Assembly (NCBI RefSeq): GCF_012843905.1
Contig: NZ_JABAGC010000006.1
Coordinates: forward strand, 1-64,000
Direction: 5' to 3'
Length of the DNA stretch: 64,000 nt
From: Clostridium sp. SM-530-WT-3G
GTDB lineage: Bacteria; Bacillota; Clostridia; Clostridiales; Clostridiaceae
Shown here piece by piece: positions 47,383-57,765 of the stretch. The notes beneath the pieces were generated by a model. It was not told the origin of the DNA, did not search any database, and saw only the letters and a list, made by a program, of their open reading frames with translations. Position 1 is the stretch's first letter; each line of letters starts with the position of its first letter. The position numbers and the translations under genes were made by a program.

Positions 47383-48306
47383 AACTCCTTCAAGGTTAAA
47401 TGATGGAACAAATTCTTCTGTATTTGCACCTGATTCTTGTATAAATCCATTTTTAACTCCAATTTCAGCTGCATAACTAATTAGTGAATCGTAATGTTTT
47501 GGATTTAATTTCTTATTTATTTCAGGATAATCACAGGCATTAAACATAGGTACATATTGATTCATAATACTTATATAAATATTATCTCCATATCTATTAT
47601 AAAGAAGATCTATAACTTTTTTTGAATCAAAAAGAAGGCCTGGAAGCATAAGATGCCTTACTATAACACCTTTTATTATATGACCATTATCATCAAATTT
47701 TGCTTCACCAGTTTGTCTTACCATTTCGTCAATTACTTTTACTGCATTTTCTGAATAGTTTGGGGCTTTAGAATATTTAATGGCATATTTGTCGTTAAAA
47801 TATTTAAAATCAGGAAGATATACATCTATATATCCTTCTAAAGATTTAATTGTATCAAGGGAATCATAACTGTTAGTATTGTAGAGTACAGGAAGCTTTA
47901 ATCCTTTATCTTTAGCAATTTTTAATGCTTCAATTATTTGAGGTACATAGTGTGTAGGAGTTACAAGATTAATGTTATTTGCACCTTGGTCTTGAAGTTC
48001 TAAAAATATATCTGAAAGTCTTTCAATTGATACTTCTACTCCAGAAACTGAGCAGTTAGATTTATCATGACCTTGGCTTATATCGTGATTCTGGCAGAAT
48101 ACACAATTAAAATTACAATGGGAAAAGAATACTGTACCTGATCCATTTTCACTAGAAATAGGAGGTTCTTCCCACATATGAAGTGCAGCACGTGCAATCA
48201 TGACTTTATCTGATGCTTTGCAGTATCCAATTTTTTTATCATTTCTATTAGTTTTACAATTTCTATGACATAATGTACATTCGTTTAAACTATCTAAGCT
48301 AATCAT
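47365..48306 (-). CDS. Radical SAM protein (PflA/PflX-like, COG1313 type)
   Basis: The 313-residue protein has an N-terminal extra cysteine set (CTLCHRNCKTNR, CKA). The radical SAM motif C-x3-C-x2-C follows in SHCNFNCVFCQNH (near residue 65), then a barrel with NTNSYDSLDTI and VRHLMLPGL. This matches the uncharacterised activase-like PflX family. It may activate a glycyl radical enzyme or modify a protein, but the partner is not in the window. The last residues (VNS) and stop come from a repeat element at 47301-47382. It lies in a two-gene stretch with the membrane protein at 48409, in the same direction with a 102-base gap. Confidence 0.82.
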   Translation of the reverse strand: MISLDSLNECTLCHRNCKTNRNDKKIGYCKASDKVMIARAALHMWEEPPISSENGSGTVFFSHCNFNCVFCQNHDISQGHDKSNCSVSGVEVSIERLSDIFLELQDQGANNINLVTPTHYVPQIIEALKIAKDKGLKLPVLYNTNSYDSLDTIKSLEGYIDVYLPDFKYFNDKYAIKYSKAPNYSENAVKVIDEMVRQTGEAKFDDNGHIIKGVIVRHLMLPGLLFDSKKVIDLLYNRYGDNIYISIMNQYVPMFNACDYPEINKKLNPKHYDSLISYAAEIGVKNGFIQESGANTEEFVPSFNLEGVLPVNS

Positions 48307-48408
48307 TTATTTCAATCCTTTGATTTATTTAAAATATTAATTAATATAACACATATCATAATGTTCAATAAAAGTATAACATACCATAAATTAAATGTTG
48401 TTAATTGC

Positions 48409-49479
48409 TTAAATATTTTTTCTTGTCATATTCTTATTGTTTTTAAAAAAGAAAAACAAACATTGAGATATAAATATTAAACTTAATAAGCCAAATAGAG
48501 GATATAATTTAGTTATAAGATTTCCAAAACCAAATTGAGATATTATAAGAGCAGTTGTTATAACTGGGAAAATAGCTTTTTTAAAATCAATATTAAAAGC
48601 CTGCTCAATAGTTTTGCTTATAGAATATACATCAGATATTTCTGTAGAGAACATTTCAAGCCATATTATAATAAGAAGTATTGCTTGTATTATATTACCA
48701 AATCTATTTGCAACAAATAATAGGGGTATTTCATAGTTATATATATAAGGCTGGTTGATGTATAATAATAAATTTATCATAAAGCATAAAAGTGTAAGCC
48801 CTATAGCACCACATATTATTCCTGTTATCATAGTTTTGGATTTTTTCATAGTATTACTTAAAGGTACAATAACACCTGAAGCTGATAGAGTATTATATCC
48901 AGCATAAAGAATTGTAGAAAGTAAAAGTCCATCCTTTCGTGCAGGAAAATTAGCTATATTAGTTAGTGATAGTGTATCCCTACAGAAAAAGAAGTATAAA
49001 AATGTGATTAATGTCATTGTACATACAAGCCCAGGTACAATAAATGAATTAACTTCTATAAGGCCATCTGTACCTCTAAGTAAAAAAAATACAGCTATAC
49101 AAAGCATTATCAATGAGCCGAGTATTTTCGGAATACCAAAAAACTGATTGATTAAAGCACCACTTCCAGCAAGGATGATAGAGGCACTTGAAATCAAAAA
49201 TAGAGTAGTTATAAAGCCTGTACATTTTCCTATTAAATTTGGACTTATTAAGTTTATAACCTCACTATAAGAATTTAAGTTGTTATTTATACTTATTTTT
49301 GAAATTATTGAGCTCATAATTATGTAGAATATTCCACATCCCATAATACCTAAAAAGCTTTTTGAGCCATATTGGGTGAAAAATTCAGTTATTTCTTTTC
49401 CAGAGGCCAGCCCTGCACCAACTATTGTACCAATGAAAACAGTAGCTACTTGAAATATTCGAGTTAATTCATCTTTCAC
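48409..49479 (-). CDS. YkvI-like membrane transporter of unknown substrate
   Basis: The 356-residue protein has ten or eleven membrane segments and resembles the YkvI family (COG3949), related to LeuT-fold amino-acid transporters. Visible family parts are FIGTIVGAGLASGKEITEFF at the N-terminus and a GYNTLSASGVIVPLS loop. No substrate is known. GGAGG precedes its ATG at 49479 on the coding strand. It lies upstream of the radical SAM gene in the same direction, with its own start region. Confidence 0.8.
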   Translation of the reverse strand: MKDELTRIFQVATVFIGTIVGAGLASGKEITEFFTQYGSKSFLGIMGCGIFYIIMSSIISKISINNNLNSYSEVINLISPNLIGKCTGFITTLFLISSASIILAGSGALINQFFGIPKILGSLIMLCIAVFFLLRGTDGLIEVNSFIVPGLVCTMTLITFLYFFFCRDTLSLTNIANFPARKDGLLLSTILYAGYNTLSASGVIVPLSNTMKKSKTMITGIICGAIGLTLLCFMINLLLYINQPYIYNYEIPLLFVANRFGNIIQAILLIIIWLEMFSTEISDVYSISKTIEQAFNIDFKKAIFPVITTALIISQFGFGNLITKLYPLFGLLSLIFISQCLFFFFKNNKNMTRKNI

Positions 49480-49651
49480 TTGTGTTCCTCCTTGAAATAT
49501 ATCTATGTATTAATATATAGGCTTTACTTTAGAATTATTCTATTAAATAAATATATAAGAATATATATTTATTAGTTAGTTTTGTGGTTGAAATAGTTTT
49601 TCATAAGGTATAAAACAATATATAGATTCTTTTCATAATGTACATTTTTTA

Positions 49652-49679
49652 TGTTACAAGGTAAAATTAATTTGTAACA
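49652..49679. promoter_or_regulatory. Inverted repeat in the gap 49480-49825
   Basis: TGTTACAA (49652-49659) and TTGTAACA (49672-49679) are inverted copies 12 bases apart, like an operator for a dimeric regulator. The rest of this 346-base divergent gap is AT-rich, and I recognise nothing else in it. Confidence 0.4.
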
Positions 49680-49825
49680 AAGAGATTGAGTGGAATATAG
49701 TAGCATATAAATAATCATTAAAATTATATAATTTGTATTTTTAAATTTAATTCTAATTTGTACGTTACTAATCAGTAAATAATTGAAGTTAGTTTATAGA
49801 TTAAAAATATAAGAAAGGAGAAAGC

Positions 49826-50755
49826 ATGGATAAGAAAGATTGGAATGGAAAAAGATATCATACATTAAATCACTTTCTAAGAGAAAAATTTGGTGAAAAA
49901 GTATTTAAGATTTCATTAGATGGGGGATTTTCATGTCCTAATAGAGATGGAACAGTAGGTAAAGGTGGATGCGTATTTTGTAGCGCAAGAGGATCTGGAG
50001 ATTTTGCTGGAGATAGAGATTTTTCTATATCAAAGCAATTTGATGATGTAAAAACTATGATGGCTCATAAGTGGAAAAGTGGAAAATATATAGCATATTT
50101 TCAAGCTTACACAAATACATATGCACCGGTTGATGAATTAAGAAGAAAATATAATGAGGCAATAGAAAAAGAAGGTGTAGTAGCTTTAGCTATTGCAACA
50201 AGGCCCGATTGTTTAGATGAAGAGGTTCTAGATTTATTAGAAGAAATGAATAAAAAGCTATACGTATGGGTTGAATTAGGATTACAAACTTCTAATAATG
50301 AAACAGCTAAGAGAATAAATAGAGGATATATGCTTGAAACATTTGATAAAGCAATATCAGATTTAAAGAAAAGAAATATAGATACTGTAGTACATGCAAT
50401 ATTTGGACTTCCAGGTGAAACTAAAGAAGATATGTTTAATACTATTGACTATATAGCACACAGTGGAGCTATGGGAATAAAGATTCATCTTCTTCACTTA
50501 ATGAAACATACAGCTCTTGTAAAAGAATATGAAAATGGTAATCTTGAATTTTTATCTCAAGAGGATTATATAGATTTAATTACAAAGAGTGTATCAATGC
50601 TTCCAGAAGAAATGATAGTACATAGACTTACAGGAGATGCTCCAAGAAATGAACTTATAGGTCCTATGTGGAGTTTGAAAAAATGGGAAGTCCTTAATGC
50701 TATTGATAAAGCATTTGAAGATAATAATTTATGGCAAGGAAAAAACTTTAAATAA
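49826..50755 (+). CDS. TIGR01212-family radical SAM protein (YhcC/YtqA type)
   Basis: The 309-residue protein matches the YhcC/YtqA family. The cluster-binding C-x6-C-x2-C-type motif (SCPNRDGTVGKGGCVFCSA) lies near residue 35. AYFQAYTNTYAPVDELR and HAIFGLPGETKEDM follow. These are elongator-protein-like radical SAM enzymes whose substrate is not established; tRNA modification has been suggested. An AAAGGAG site precedes ATG 49826. comB follows after 40 bases, so the two may be co-transcribed. Confidence 0.85.
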   Translation: MDKKDWNGKRYHTLNHFLREKFGEKVFKISLDGGFSCPNRDGTVGKGGCVFCSARGSGDFAGDRDFSISKQFDDVKTMMAHKWKSGKYIAYFQAYTNTYAPVDELRRKYNEAIEKEGVVALAIATRPDCLDEEVLDLLEEMNKKLYVWVELGLQTSNNETAKRINRGYMLETFDKAISDLKKRNIDTVVHAIFGLPGETKEDMFNTIDYIAHSGAMGIKIHLLHLMKHTALVKEYENGNLEFLSQEDYIDLITKSVSMLPEEMIVHRLTGDAPRNELIGPMWSLKKWEVLNAIDKAFEDNNLWQGKNFK

Positions 50756-50795
50756 ATATATTAAATAATTTTAGTGCTGAAATGGAGAATATATT

Positions 50796-51509
50796 ATGAA
50801 GATAGATATTATAATATCAGCTGATGATATTAATGAAAGTAAGTTAGAAAATAAAATTGCAATAGTAATTGATATGTTTAGAGCCACATCTGTAATTACA
50901 ACAGCATTAAGTAATGGATGTAAAGAAGTAATTCCATTTTTAACAATAGAAGAATCTAAAGAATATGCAGATACTCTTAATAGAGATGAGTATATTTTAG
51001 GAGGAGAAAGAAAAGCTGTTAAAATAGAAGGATTTGATTTATCTAATTCTCCTTTAGAATATACAAAAGAAGTAGTAAAAGATAAATCCGTACTTATGAC
51101 TACTACTAATGGAACTAGAACATTAGCAAAGTGTGGTGCGGCAAAAAGAATTTTTATAGCTGCAATGATAAATGGAAAAGCTGTTGCAGAGAAATTAGCA
51201 GAAATAAATGAAGATGTGGTTATTGTGAATGCAGGAACAAACGGTAATTTCTCTATGGATGATTATATATGTTCAGGATATATAATAAATGAAATATTAA
51301 AGATTAGAAAGAATGTAGAGCTTACTGATATTGCAAAAACAGCAAATATGATTTATGAAAGTAATACGGATATTATAAGTTATGTAAAAGAAGCTACTCA
51401 TTATTCTGTTATGAGATCTTTAGGACTAGATGATGATATTAATTATTGTATTAAGAAAGATATTATTGATATAGTACCAGAATATAAAGATGGCAGAATA
51501 AGAATTTAG
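50796..51509 (+). CDS. comB: 2-phosphosulfolactate phosphatase family protein (ComB)
   Basis: The 237-residue protein belongs to the ComB family: it opens with KIDIIISADDINESKL and has VIDMFRATSVITTAL, TTTNGTRTL, NAGTNGNFSMDDYICSG and MRSLGLDDDINYC. Family members hydrolyse 2-phosphosulfolactate in coenzyme M synthesis. Many bacteria that do not make coenzyme M carry it, so the true substrate here is unknown. It lies after the YhcC-like gene, and GGAGA precedes ATG 50796. A terminator follows. Confidence 0.85.
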   Translation: MKIDIIISADDINESKLENKIAIVIDMFRATSVITTALSNGCKEVIPFLTIEESKEYADTLNRDEYILGGERKAVKIEGFDLSNSPLEYTKEVVKDKSVLMTTTNGTRTLAKCGAAKRIFIAAMINGKAVAEKLAEINEDVVIVNAGTNGNFSMDDYICSGYIINEILKIRKNVELTDIAKTANMIYESNTDIISYVKEATHYSVMRSLGLDDDINYCIKKDIIDIVPEYKDGRIRI

Positions 51510-51513
51510 GAAA

Positions 51514-51552
51514 AACAAATGGATATTGTATTTTGCAATATCCATTTTGTAT
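51514..51552 (+). terminator. Terminator after comB
   Basis: AAATGGATATTG and CAATATCCATTT pair around TATTTTG, followed by T-rich sequence. Confidence 0.85.
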
Positions 51553-51573
51553 ATTTATGTAATTTAAGTTAGA

Positions 51574-51798
51574 TTAAAAAGAACCATTTTCTTCATATTG
51601 TTTTAAAAGTTCTTCTATTTTGTACTTACAATTTGCACCTTTACAAGAACCCTTTCCTGCACCAGTAGCTTCTGAAACTTCTTCAAAAGTTGAAGCACCA
51701 TTTTTTATTGCTTCTTTAATTGTAGCTCTTGAAATAGCTCTACATCTACAAGTTTTTGTTAATTTATCTAAAATAGCTTCATTTAAATTATTATTCAT
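51574..51798 (-). CDS. Small BFD-like [2Fe-2S] protein
   Basis: The 74-residue protein is a stand-alone BFD-like [2Fe-2S] domain. The pattern is C-x-C near residue 18 (TCRCRAIS) and C-x4-C near residue 52 (GSCKGANCKY), with GAGKGSCKG between helices. The protein is probably a small electron carrier or cluster-binding partner. It is a single gene on the minus strand after a GGAG-type site. The same fold forms the C-terminal domain of the oxidoreductase at 1282-2688. Confidence 0.82.
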   Translation of the reverse strand: MNNNLNEAILDKLTKTCRCRAISRATIKEAIKNGASTFEEVSEATGAGKGSCKGANCKYKIEELLKQYEENGSF

Positions 51799-51934
51799 GA
51801 TTATTCTCCTAGTATATTAATTAAATTTTTTATTTAATTAAATCACTATATATAAATATGGTCAACTAAGTAGTATATTTAATAAATTAATGCATACTAT
51901 AACTATTGTATTACACAATTAAATTCTACTAAAT

Positions 51935-51978
51935 AAAAAATATCACAGTAGCAAATTATTTTTACTGTGATATTTTTT
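51935..51978 (-). terminator. Terminator of the small membrane protein gene
   Basis: A 16-bp stem (51935-51950 with 51963-51978) has T-runs on the minus strand side. It abuts the stop codon at 51978. Confidence 0.85.
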
Positions 51979-52250
51979 TATAGGCATAATAATATTCCTA
52001 AAAATATAGCAGCAATATATATTATAATCCATATTATAATACCACAAATAGCCCAGCTTAATATAGAATAAGCATTGTATCTATTGTAGGGTTTATATGA
52101 TAAATATAAAAAGAAACCTAATATAGGCAACAAGAAAGAAAATAGTTTAAATAAGATATGGGATTTAAAACATTCTAAATCTGAAGGTTTAGAATAAATG
52201 TTAGCTAGAAAATTATCATCGGTATCTTGTCTATAATTCTTATAAGTCAT
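51978..52250 (-). CDS. Small membrane protein of unknown function
   Basis: The 90-residue product has a hydrophilic N-terminus (about 1-28) and two membrane helices: HILFKLFSFLLPILGFFLY (about 31-49) and ILSWAICGIIIWIIIYIAAI (about 63-82). No family is recognised. An AGGAGG site precedes the ATG at 52250, and a strong terminator sits at its stop, so it looks like a real monocistronic gene. Confidence 0.65.
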   Translation of the reverse strand: MTYKNYRQDTDDNFLANIYSKPSDLECFKSHILFKLFSFLLPILGFFLYLSYKPYNRYNAYSILSWAICGIIIWIIIYIAAIFLGILLCL

Positions 52251-52425
52251 AATATATGCCTCCTAAAAAAATAGATATTATTTATTTTTTATAAATAAGA
52301 TATTTTGTTATAGGTGTAATATTTATATGCAATTAAGAATGATACAATGTATACTTTAAATAAAATATACATATTTGGATATTTATACATAAATACAATT
52401 AATCAGAAAAATATAAAAGCATTAA

Positions 52426-52454
52426 TTGACATTTAAAATTTGTTACTATATAAT
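52426..52454 (+). promoter_or_regulatory. Promoter of the ileS T-box leader
   Basis: TTGACA (52426-52431) and TATAAT (52449-52454) have an exact 17-base spacer. Confidence 0.85.
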
Positions 52455-52465
52455 GATTACAATAA

Positions 52466-52730
52466 AAGACTATGATTAGGAAAAGTACTTTAAATTTTAT
52501 TTTTCAGAGAGCAGCTGGAAGGTGAAAAGCTGTAGTAATTTTAAAGGAAAATCACCTAGGAGTTGGAGGCCGAAAAGCTTTTTTAGCTTATTAAGTTATC
52601 ACGTATGAGCCTGCGTTAAAGGATAGAGTATGAATGTACTTGAATTGAAGCATTTAATATGAATTGAATGTTAACCTTAGGTGGTTTGCGAATATTACTT
52701 CGTCCTGTGGGATGGAGTTTTTTTACGTTT
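52466..52730 (+). ncRNA. T-box leader, isoleucine-specific, controlling ileS
   Basis: The leader shows T-box parts in order. The AGAGAGCAGCTGG stem I base comes near 52506, and the specifier ATC at 52551-52553 in AAAATCACCTAGGAGTTGG. The T-box element TTAGGTGGTTTGCG follows at 52677-52690, and a terminator stem CTTCGTCC/GGATGGAG with seven T at about 52699-52727. Uncharged tRNA-Ile pairs with ATC and with the T-box to form the antiterminator, turning on ileS. The T-box lacks the usual GGGTGGWACC wording but keeps GGTGG. Confidence 0.85.
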
Positions 52731-52851
52731 AAAAGCATTTTTATGTTTTAGCAAGTACTCATAATGGAAATAATGGATACTAAGTGGTCTCATTTTATAA
52801 ATTATGATTAAAATGTATACATTAGAAAAAAAAGAAAGGGGAATTATAAAC

Positions 52852-55800
52852 ATGTATAAAAAAGTAGATGCCTCAAGAGGCACTGTAAACATGGAAAAAG
52901 ATATTGCAAAACTTTGGAATGAAAAAAATATTATCAAAAAGAGTTTTGATTCTAATCAAGATGGAGAACATTTCACATTTTTTGATGGACCTCCAACAGC
53001 TAACGGTAAGCCACACGTAGGTCATATCTTAACAAGAGTTATGAAAGATATTATTCCAAGATATAAAGTAATGAAAGGTTACAGAGTTTTAAGAAAAGCT
53101 GGATGGGATACTCATGGACTACCAGTAGAACTTGAAATCGAAAAGAAACTTGGAATTTCAGGAAAAGAACAAATCGAAGATTACGGTGTAGAAAAATTCA
53201 CTAAAGAATGTAAAGAAAGTGTTTTCTCATATGTAAGTCTTTGGGAAAAAATGTCTGAACAAATAGGATACTGGGTTGATATGGATGATCCATATGTAAC
53301 TTATCATGATAACTATATTGAATCAGAATGGTGGGCATTAAAGAGATTATGGGATAAAGGGCTTTTATACAAAGGTCATAAGGTAATGCCTTACTGCCCA
53401 AGATGTGGAACTGCTTTATCTTCTCACGAAGTTGCTCAAGGATATAAAGATGTTAAGGATTTAACTGCAACTGCTAAATTCAAGGTTGCTGGAGAAGAAA
53501 ATAAATATTTCTTAGCATGGACAACAACTCCTTGGACATTACCTTCAAACTTAGCATTATGTATAAACAAAGCATATACATACTGTGAAGTAAAAGTTGG
53601 AGATGAAATATATATCTTAGCTAAAGACTTAGTTGAAAAAGTTATGGGCGAAAGAGAATATGAAATAATCAAAGAATTTAAAGGTGAAGAATTACTTGGA
53701 GTTAAATATGAACAATTAATGCCTTTCGCTAAAGTTGAAGGAAAAGCATTTGAAGTAATTCATGGAGATTATGTAACATTAACAGATGGTACTGGTATAG
53801 TTCATATCGCTCCTGCTTACGGTGAAGACGATAGTCTTGTTGCTAAAAAGAACGGAATCACTTTTGTTAATATGGTAGATACAAATGGTAAATTTGTACC
53901 AGAAGTTACTCCATGGGCTGGTAAATTTGTTAAGAAGTGCGATGAAAGTATCTGTAATTACTTGGAAGAACATAATCAATTATTTGATAAGCATAGACAC
54001 ATGCACTCATACCCACACTGCTGGAGATGTGATACACCACTTTTATACTATCCAAAAGATAGTTGGTTCGTAAGAATGACTGAAATGAGAGATAAGTTAC
54101 TTGAAAATAACAATAAGGTAAACTGGTATCCTGATAACATTAGAACAGGTAGATTCGGTAAGTTCCTTGAAAATGTTATTGACTGGGGTATCTCAAGAGA
54201 TAGATACTGGGGAACTCCACTTCCAATATGGCAATGTGAGTGTGGTCACAAAGAATGCATTGGAAGCAGAGAAGAATTAGAAGCAAGATCTACTACAGAT
54301 TGTAAGGGAATCGAATTACACAAACCTTATGTAGATGCAATTAAGATGGTATGCCCTGATTGTGGTAAGGAAATGACTAGAACTAGCGAAGTTATTGACT
54401 GTTGGTTTGATTCAGGATCAATGCCTTTTGCTCAATGGCACTATCCATTTGAAAACAAAGAAAAATTTGAAGCTAACTTCCCAGCTCAATTTATATCAGA
54501 AGCTGTTGACCAGACTAGAGGATGGTTCTATACATTAATGGCTATCTCAACATGTTTATTTGATACAAACCCATTCGAAAACTGTATTGTATTAGGTCAT
54601 GTATTAGATAAAAAAGGACTTAAGATGTCTAAGTCTAAGGGAAATGTTGTAGATCCATTTGAAGTATTAAACAGTCAAGGAGCAGATGCTACAAGATGGC
54701 ATTTCTATACTGCAAGTGCACCATGGCTTCCAACAAGATTCTCAATTGATGATGTTGCAGAAACTCAAAGAAAATTCTTAGGAACATTATGGAATGTTTA
54801 CTCATTCTACGTTTTATATGCTGAAATAGATAAATTTGATCCAACTAAGTATGCTGATTTTGTATCAGATAACGTAATGGATAGATGGATAACATCAAAA
54901 TTAAATACATTAATTAAGACTGTAGAAGAAAACTTAGATGGCTATAAGATTACTCAAGCAGCTTTAGCTATTGAAGATTTTACAGATGAATTATCAAACT
55001 GGTATGTAAGAAGAAACAGAGCTAGATTCTGGTCTCAAGAATTAACTGATGATAAGATTGCTGCTTACGTAACATTATATAGAGTATTAACTACTTTAGT
55101 TAAAGTTGCCGCTCCATTCGTACCATTTATGAGTGAAGAAATATATCAGAATTTAGTTGTTAACTTAGATGAAAATGCAATAGAAAGTGTTCATTTAACT
55201 ACATGGCCTGTAGCTGATGAAAGTGAAATAAACTCTGAATTAGAAAGGGAAATGGATTTAGCTTATACTCTTGTTAAGCTTGGAAGAAGCGCAAGAAACG
55301 CTGCTAATGTTAAGAACAGACAGCCACTTTCAGAAATGCTTATTTCAACAAACGTTCTTCCAGAATACTATGGAGATATAGTTAAAGAAGAATTAAATAT
55401 TAAGAAGGTTGAACTAGGAGCAGATCTTTCTCAATATGTTAACTTTGAAATTAAGCCAAATCTACCTGTGTTAGGTAAAGCATATGGTAAATTAATTCCT
55501 CAAATCAGAAAAGCAATTTCAGAAAAGAATCAAATGGAATTAGCTCAAAAGATTCAAAATGGTGGAAGTGAAGTAATAGATGTTAACGGAACAGAAATAG
55601 AACTTACAAATGAAAATCTTTTAGTTACAATGCAAGGATTAGAAGGATATGCATTTGCTGGAGAAGGTAATTTAGGAGTTGTATTAGATACTACTATTAC
55701 TCCAGAACTTCAAGAAGAAGGTCATGTAAGAGAATTAATTTCTAAGATTCAAAACATGAGAAAAGATAAGGGATTTGAAGTTGCAGATAAAATTAAACTT

Positions 55801-55965
55801 TATGTATCAGGAAATGATATGTTATTAGAAGTTATAAAGAAATTTGAAAGTACTATAAAGAAGGAAACTTTAACTGAAGAAGTTCTTTATAATGAAGATG
55901 CTGATTATACTGAAACAGTTATTAATGGTGAAACATTAAATATGACTGTAGTAGTTGTAAGATAG
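52852..55965 (+). CDS. ileS: Isoleucyl-tRNA synthetase
   Basis: The 1037-residue class Ia synthetase charges tRNA-Ile. Motifs are the HIGH-type [13 protein letters not shown] near residue 45, the KMSKSKGN loop ([13 protein letters not shown]) near 595, and the zinc-type cysteine pairs (CPRCG near 180; CECGHKEC and CPDCGKE near 470-510). It is the long clostridial type. ATG 52852 is chosen because GGGGAA lies eight bases before it; an in-frame ATG at 52804 lacks a site. An isoleucine T-box lies upstream. ccpA follows, as in other clostridia. Confidence 0.96.
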   Translation: MYKKVDASRGTVNMEKDIAKLWNEKNIIKKSFDSNQDGEHFTFFDGPPTANGKPHVGHILTRVMKDIIPRYKVMKGYRVLRKAGWDTHGLPVELEIEKKLGISGKEQIEDYGVEKFTKECKESVFSYVSLWEKMSEQIGYWVDMDDPYVTYHDNYIESEWWALKRLWDKGLLYKGHKVMPYCPRCGTALSSHEVAQGYKDVKDLTATAKFKVAGEENKYFLAWTTTPWTLPSNLALCINKAYTYCEVKVGDEIYILAKDLVEKVMGEREYEIIKEFKGEELLGVKYEQLMPFAKVEGKAFEVIHGDYVTLTDGTGIVHIAPAYGEDDSLVAKKNGITFVNMVDTNGKFVPEVTPWAGKFVKKCDESICNYLEEHNQLFDKHRHMHSYPHCWRCDTPLLYYPKDSWFVRMTEMRDKLLENNNKVNWYPDNIRTGRFGKFLENVIDWGISRDRYWGTPLPIWQCECGHKECIGSREELEARSTTDCKGIELHKPYVDAIKMVCPDCGKEMTRTSEVIDCWFDSGSMPFAQWHYPFENKEKFEANFPAQFISEAVDQTRGWFYTLMAISTCLFDTNPFENCIVLGHVLDKKGLKMSKSKGNVVDPFEVLNSQGADATRWHFYTASAPWLPTRFSIDDVAETQRKFLGTLWNVYSFYVLYAEIDKFDPTKYADFVSDNVMDRWITSKLNTLIKTVEENLDGYKITQAALAIEDFTDELSNWYVRRNRARFWSQELTDDKIAAYVTLYRVLTTLVKVAAPFVPFMSEEIYQNLVVNLDENAIESVHLTTWPVADESEINSELEREMDLAYTLVKLGRSARNAANVKNRQPLSEMLISTNVLPEYYGDIVKEELNIKKVELGADLSQYVNFEIKPNLPVLGKAYGKLIPQIRKAISEKNQMELAQKIQNGGSEVIDVNGTEIELTNENLLVTMQGLEGYAFAGEGNLGVVLDTTITPELQEEGHVRELISKIQNMRKDKGFEVADKIKLYVSGNDMLLEVIKKFESTIKKETLTEEVLYNEDADYTETVINGETLNMTVVVVR

Positions 55966-55978
55966 TATTAATATCTGG

Positions 55979-56019
55979 CTAGGAATCTAAGAAAAGCTTA
56001 GATTCCTAGTTTGTTTTTT
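55979..56019 (+). terminator. Terminator of ileS
   Basis: CTAGGAATCTAAG and CTTAGATTCCTAG form a 13-bp stem (55979-55991 with 55997-56009) and a T-run follows. Confidence 0.9.
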
Positions 56020-56144
56020 GTTAGTAAAAAGATATTGTTGTAATAAATTACAATGGAAATAATTAATTATGTATATATTATTGATTTATAATGTAATATA
56101 TTAGTATAATAAAATTATCTAGGAAATTTAAAGGAGGAATAAAC

Positions 56145-57143
56145 ATGGCTACTTCTATTAAAGATGTTGCAAGAGAAGCAGGAGTGTCAATTGCAACCGT
56201 TTCTAGAGTTTTAAATGATATCGATGTTGTAAATGAAGATACTAAGAAGAAGGTATTAGATGCAATAAAAAAATTAGGATACAGACCTAATATAGTAGCA
56301 AGAAGTTTAAAAACTCAAAGAACAAAAACAATAGGGATTTTAATTCCAGACATATCTAACCAATTGTACCCTGAAATAGTAAGAGGTGCTGAAGATGTTT
56401 CAAACATATATGATTATAATGTCATCTTATGTAACTCTGACTTAGATATAGATAAGGAAAAAGAGTATTTAAGAGTTCTTAAAGAAAAAATGGTTGATGG
56501 TGTAATTTACATAAGTAGTTCACTAAGTAATGAAATTTTAGATTTAATAAACGAATTAGATTTAAAAACAATATTAGTTGAAACTAAGGATAAAGATGGA
56601 GTTTTACCAAGTGTAACTATAGATAATATTAAAGGATGCTATGATAGTACAAAACTTTTAATTGATAAAGGAATAAAGAATATAGCATTTATAGGAACTG
56701 ATAAAGATAATATGAATGCATGGGGAGATAGATACGTAGGTTTTGAAAAGGCTATGAGAGAAGCTGGTTTGAATATTGACCCAGACTTAGTTTTCTTTGA
56801 TTCAGTAAAAGTTAAAACTGGATATGAAGGTATAAACCAATTTATAAAGAACGGAAAAAAATTTGAAGGTGTAGTATGTGCATCTGATGATATAGCAATG
56901 GGAGCTATAAATGCATTAAGAGATAATGGAATTCAAGTACCGAAAGATGTAAGCGTTATAGGATTTAACGATAATTTTGCTGCATCAATATTCTATCCAA
57001 AGATAACAACTGTATCACAACCAACATATGATATGGGATCAGTTGCTATGAGAATGCTTATTAAGTTATTAAATAAGCAAGAATTAGATAAATCTCATTT
57101 TGTATTAGAGCACGAACTAATAGAAAGAGAAAGTACAATATAA
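56145..57143 (+). CDS. ccpA: LacI-family regulator, probable CcpA
   Basis: The 332-residue protein has a LacI helix-turn-helix (SIKDVAREAGVSIATVSRVL) and hinge at the N-terminus, then a periplasmic-binding-protein-like domain. The opening, length and effector-domain pattern (DISNQLYPEIVRGAEDVSN, SVIGFNDNFAASIF) fit CcpA, the catabolite control protein that binds cre sites with HPr-Ser-P. Its place after ileS is the same as in C. acetobutylicum, which supports the call. The HPr-binding residues were not checked. AAGGAGG precedes ATG 56145. Confidence 0.82.
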   Translation: MATSIKDVAREAGVSIATVSRVLNDIDVVNEDTKKKVLDAIKKLGYRPNIVARSLKTQRTKTIGILIPDISNQLYPEIVRGAEDVSNIYDYNVILCNSDLDIDKEKEYLRVLKEKMVDGVIYISSSLSNEILDLINELDLKTILVETKDKDGVLPSVTIDNIKGCYDSTKLLIDKGIKNIAFIGTDKDNMNAWGDRYVGFEKAMREAGLNIDPDLVFFDSVKVKTGYEGINQFIKNGKKFEGVVCASDDIAMGAINALRDNGIQVPKDVSVIGFNDNFAASIFYPKITTVSQPTYDMGSVAMRMLIKLLNKQELDKSHFVLEHELIERESTI

Positions 57144-57176
57144 TTTTATCTTAAAAAAATTATATAAGGGCTGTTT

Positions 57177-57218
57177 AAAGAGTGTAGAAATTACAATAAA
57201 TTTCCACACTCTTTTTTG
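57177..57218 (+). terminator. Terminator of ccpA
   Basis: AAAGAGTGTAGAAATT and AATTTCCACACTCTTT form a stem with one mismatch, and a T-run follows. Confidence 0.88.
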
Positions 57219-57322
57219 TGTATTTTTCATAAAAATTTGAAAAAAATAAAGTAGTTGAATATAATTGAAAATAGTGGTAGTATAGTTGCTGATGCAACTA
57301 TACTATTTTTAAGGAGAAATAT

Positions 57323-57751
57323 ATGAGAAAGTTATCTGAAGAGTATGAGTATATAGGAAAAAGTATAGCTAGAATTCATAAAATGAGCATGATGTACTTA
57401 TCAAAGCATTTTAGTAAATTTAATATTGGTTCTGGTCAGTGCTTTTTTTTTGGTTAAAATCTATAATAATCCAGGTATAACTCAGGAGGAATTGGCTTCA
57501 TCTATGTTTTTTGATAAGGGAACTACAGCAAGAGCTATAAAATTATTGGAATATAATGGGTATGTAAAAAAGAATGAGAAGAGATGATGATAAAAGGGCA
57601 TATAGCATTATGGCAACAGAAAAGGCTGAAAGTATAAAAAAGGATGTATTTTTAATACTTGATTCTTGGGAAGAAAAATTATTTTACTATAGATGAAGAA
57701 AAGCAGTTTATAAGTTTGTTAAGCAAATTGAAAGATAATAATTTTTGTTAG
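57323..57751 (+). pseudogene. MarR-family regulator gene with three frameshifts
   Basis: A good start (AAGGAGAAAT before ATG 57323) opens MRKLSEEYEYIGKSIARIHK, typical of MarR. A tract of nine T at 57443-57451 shifts the frame after GSGQCF; with eight T the next residues would be VKIYNNPGITQEELASSMF. A second shift near 57583 and a third near 57680 give DDKRAYSIMATEKAESIKK and then TIDEEKQFISLLSKLKD. The gene ends at 57751, 15 bases before a MATE pump gene, as in MepR-MepA pairs. The regulator cannot be made intact unless errors are present or slippage restores the frame. Confidence 0.8.
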
Positions 57752-57765
57752 AAGGAGGATGTGTA

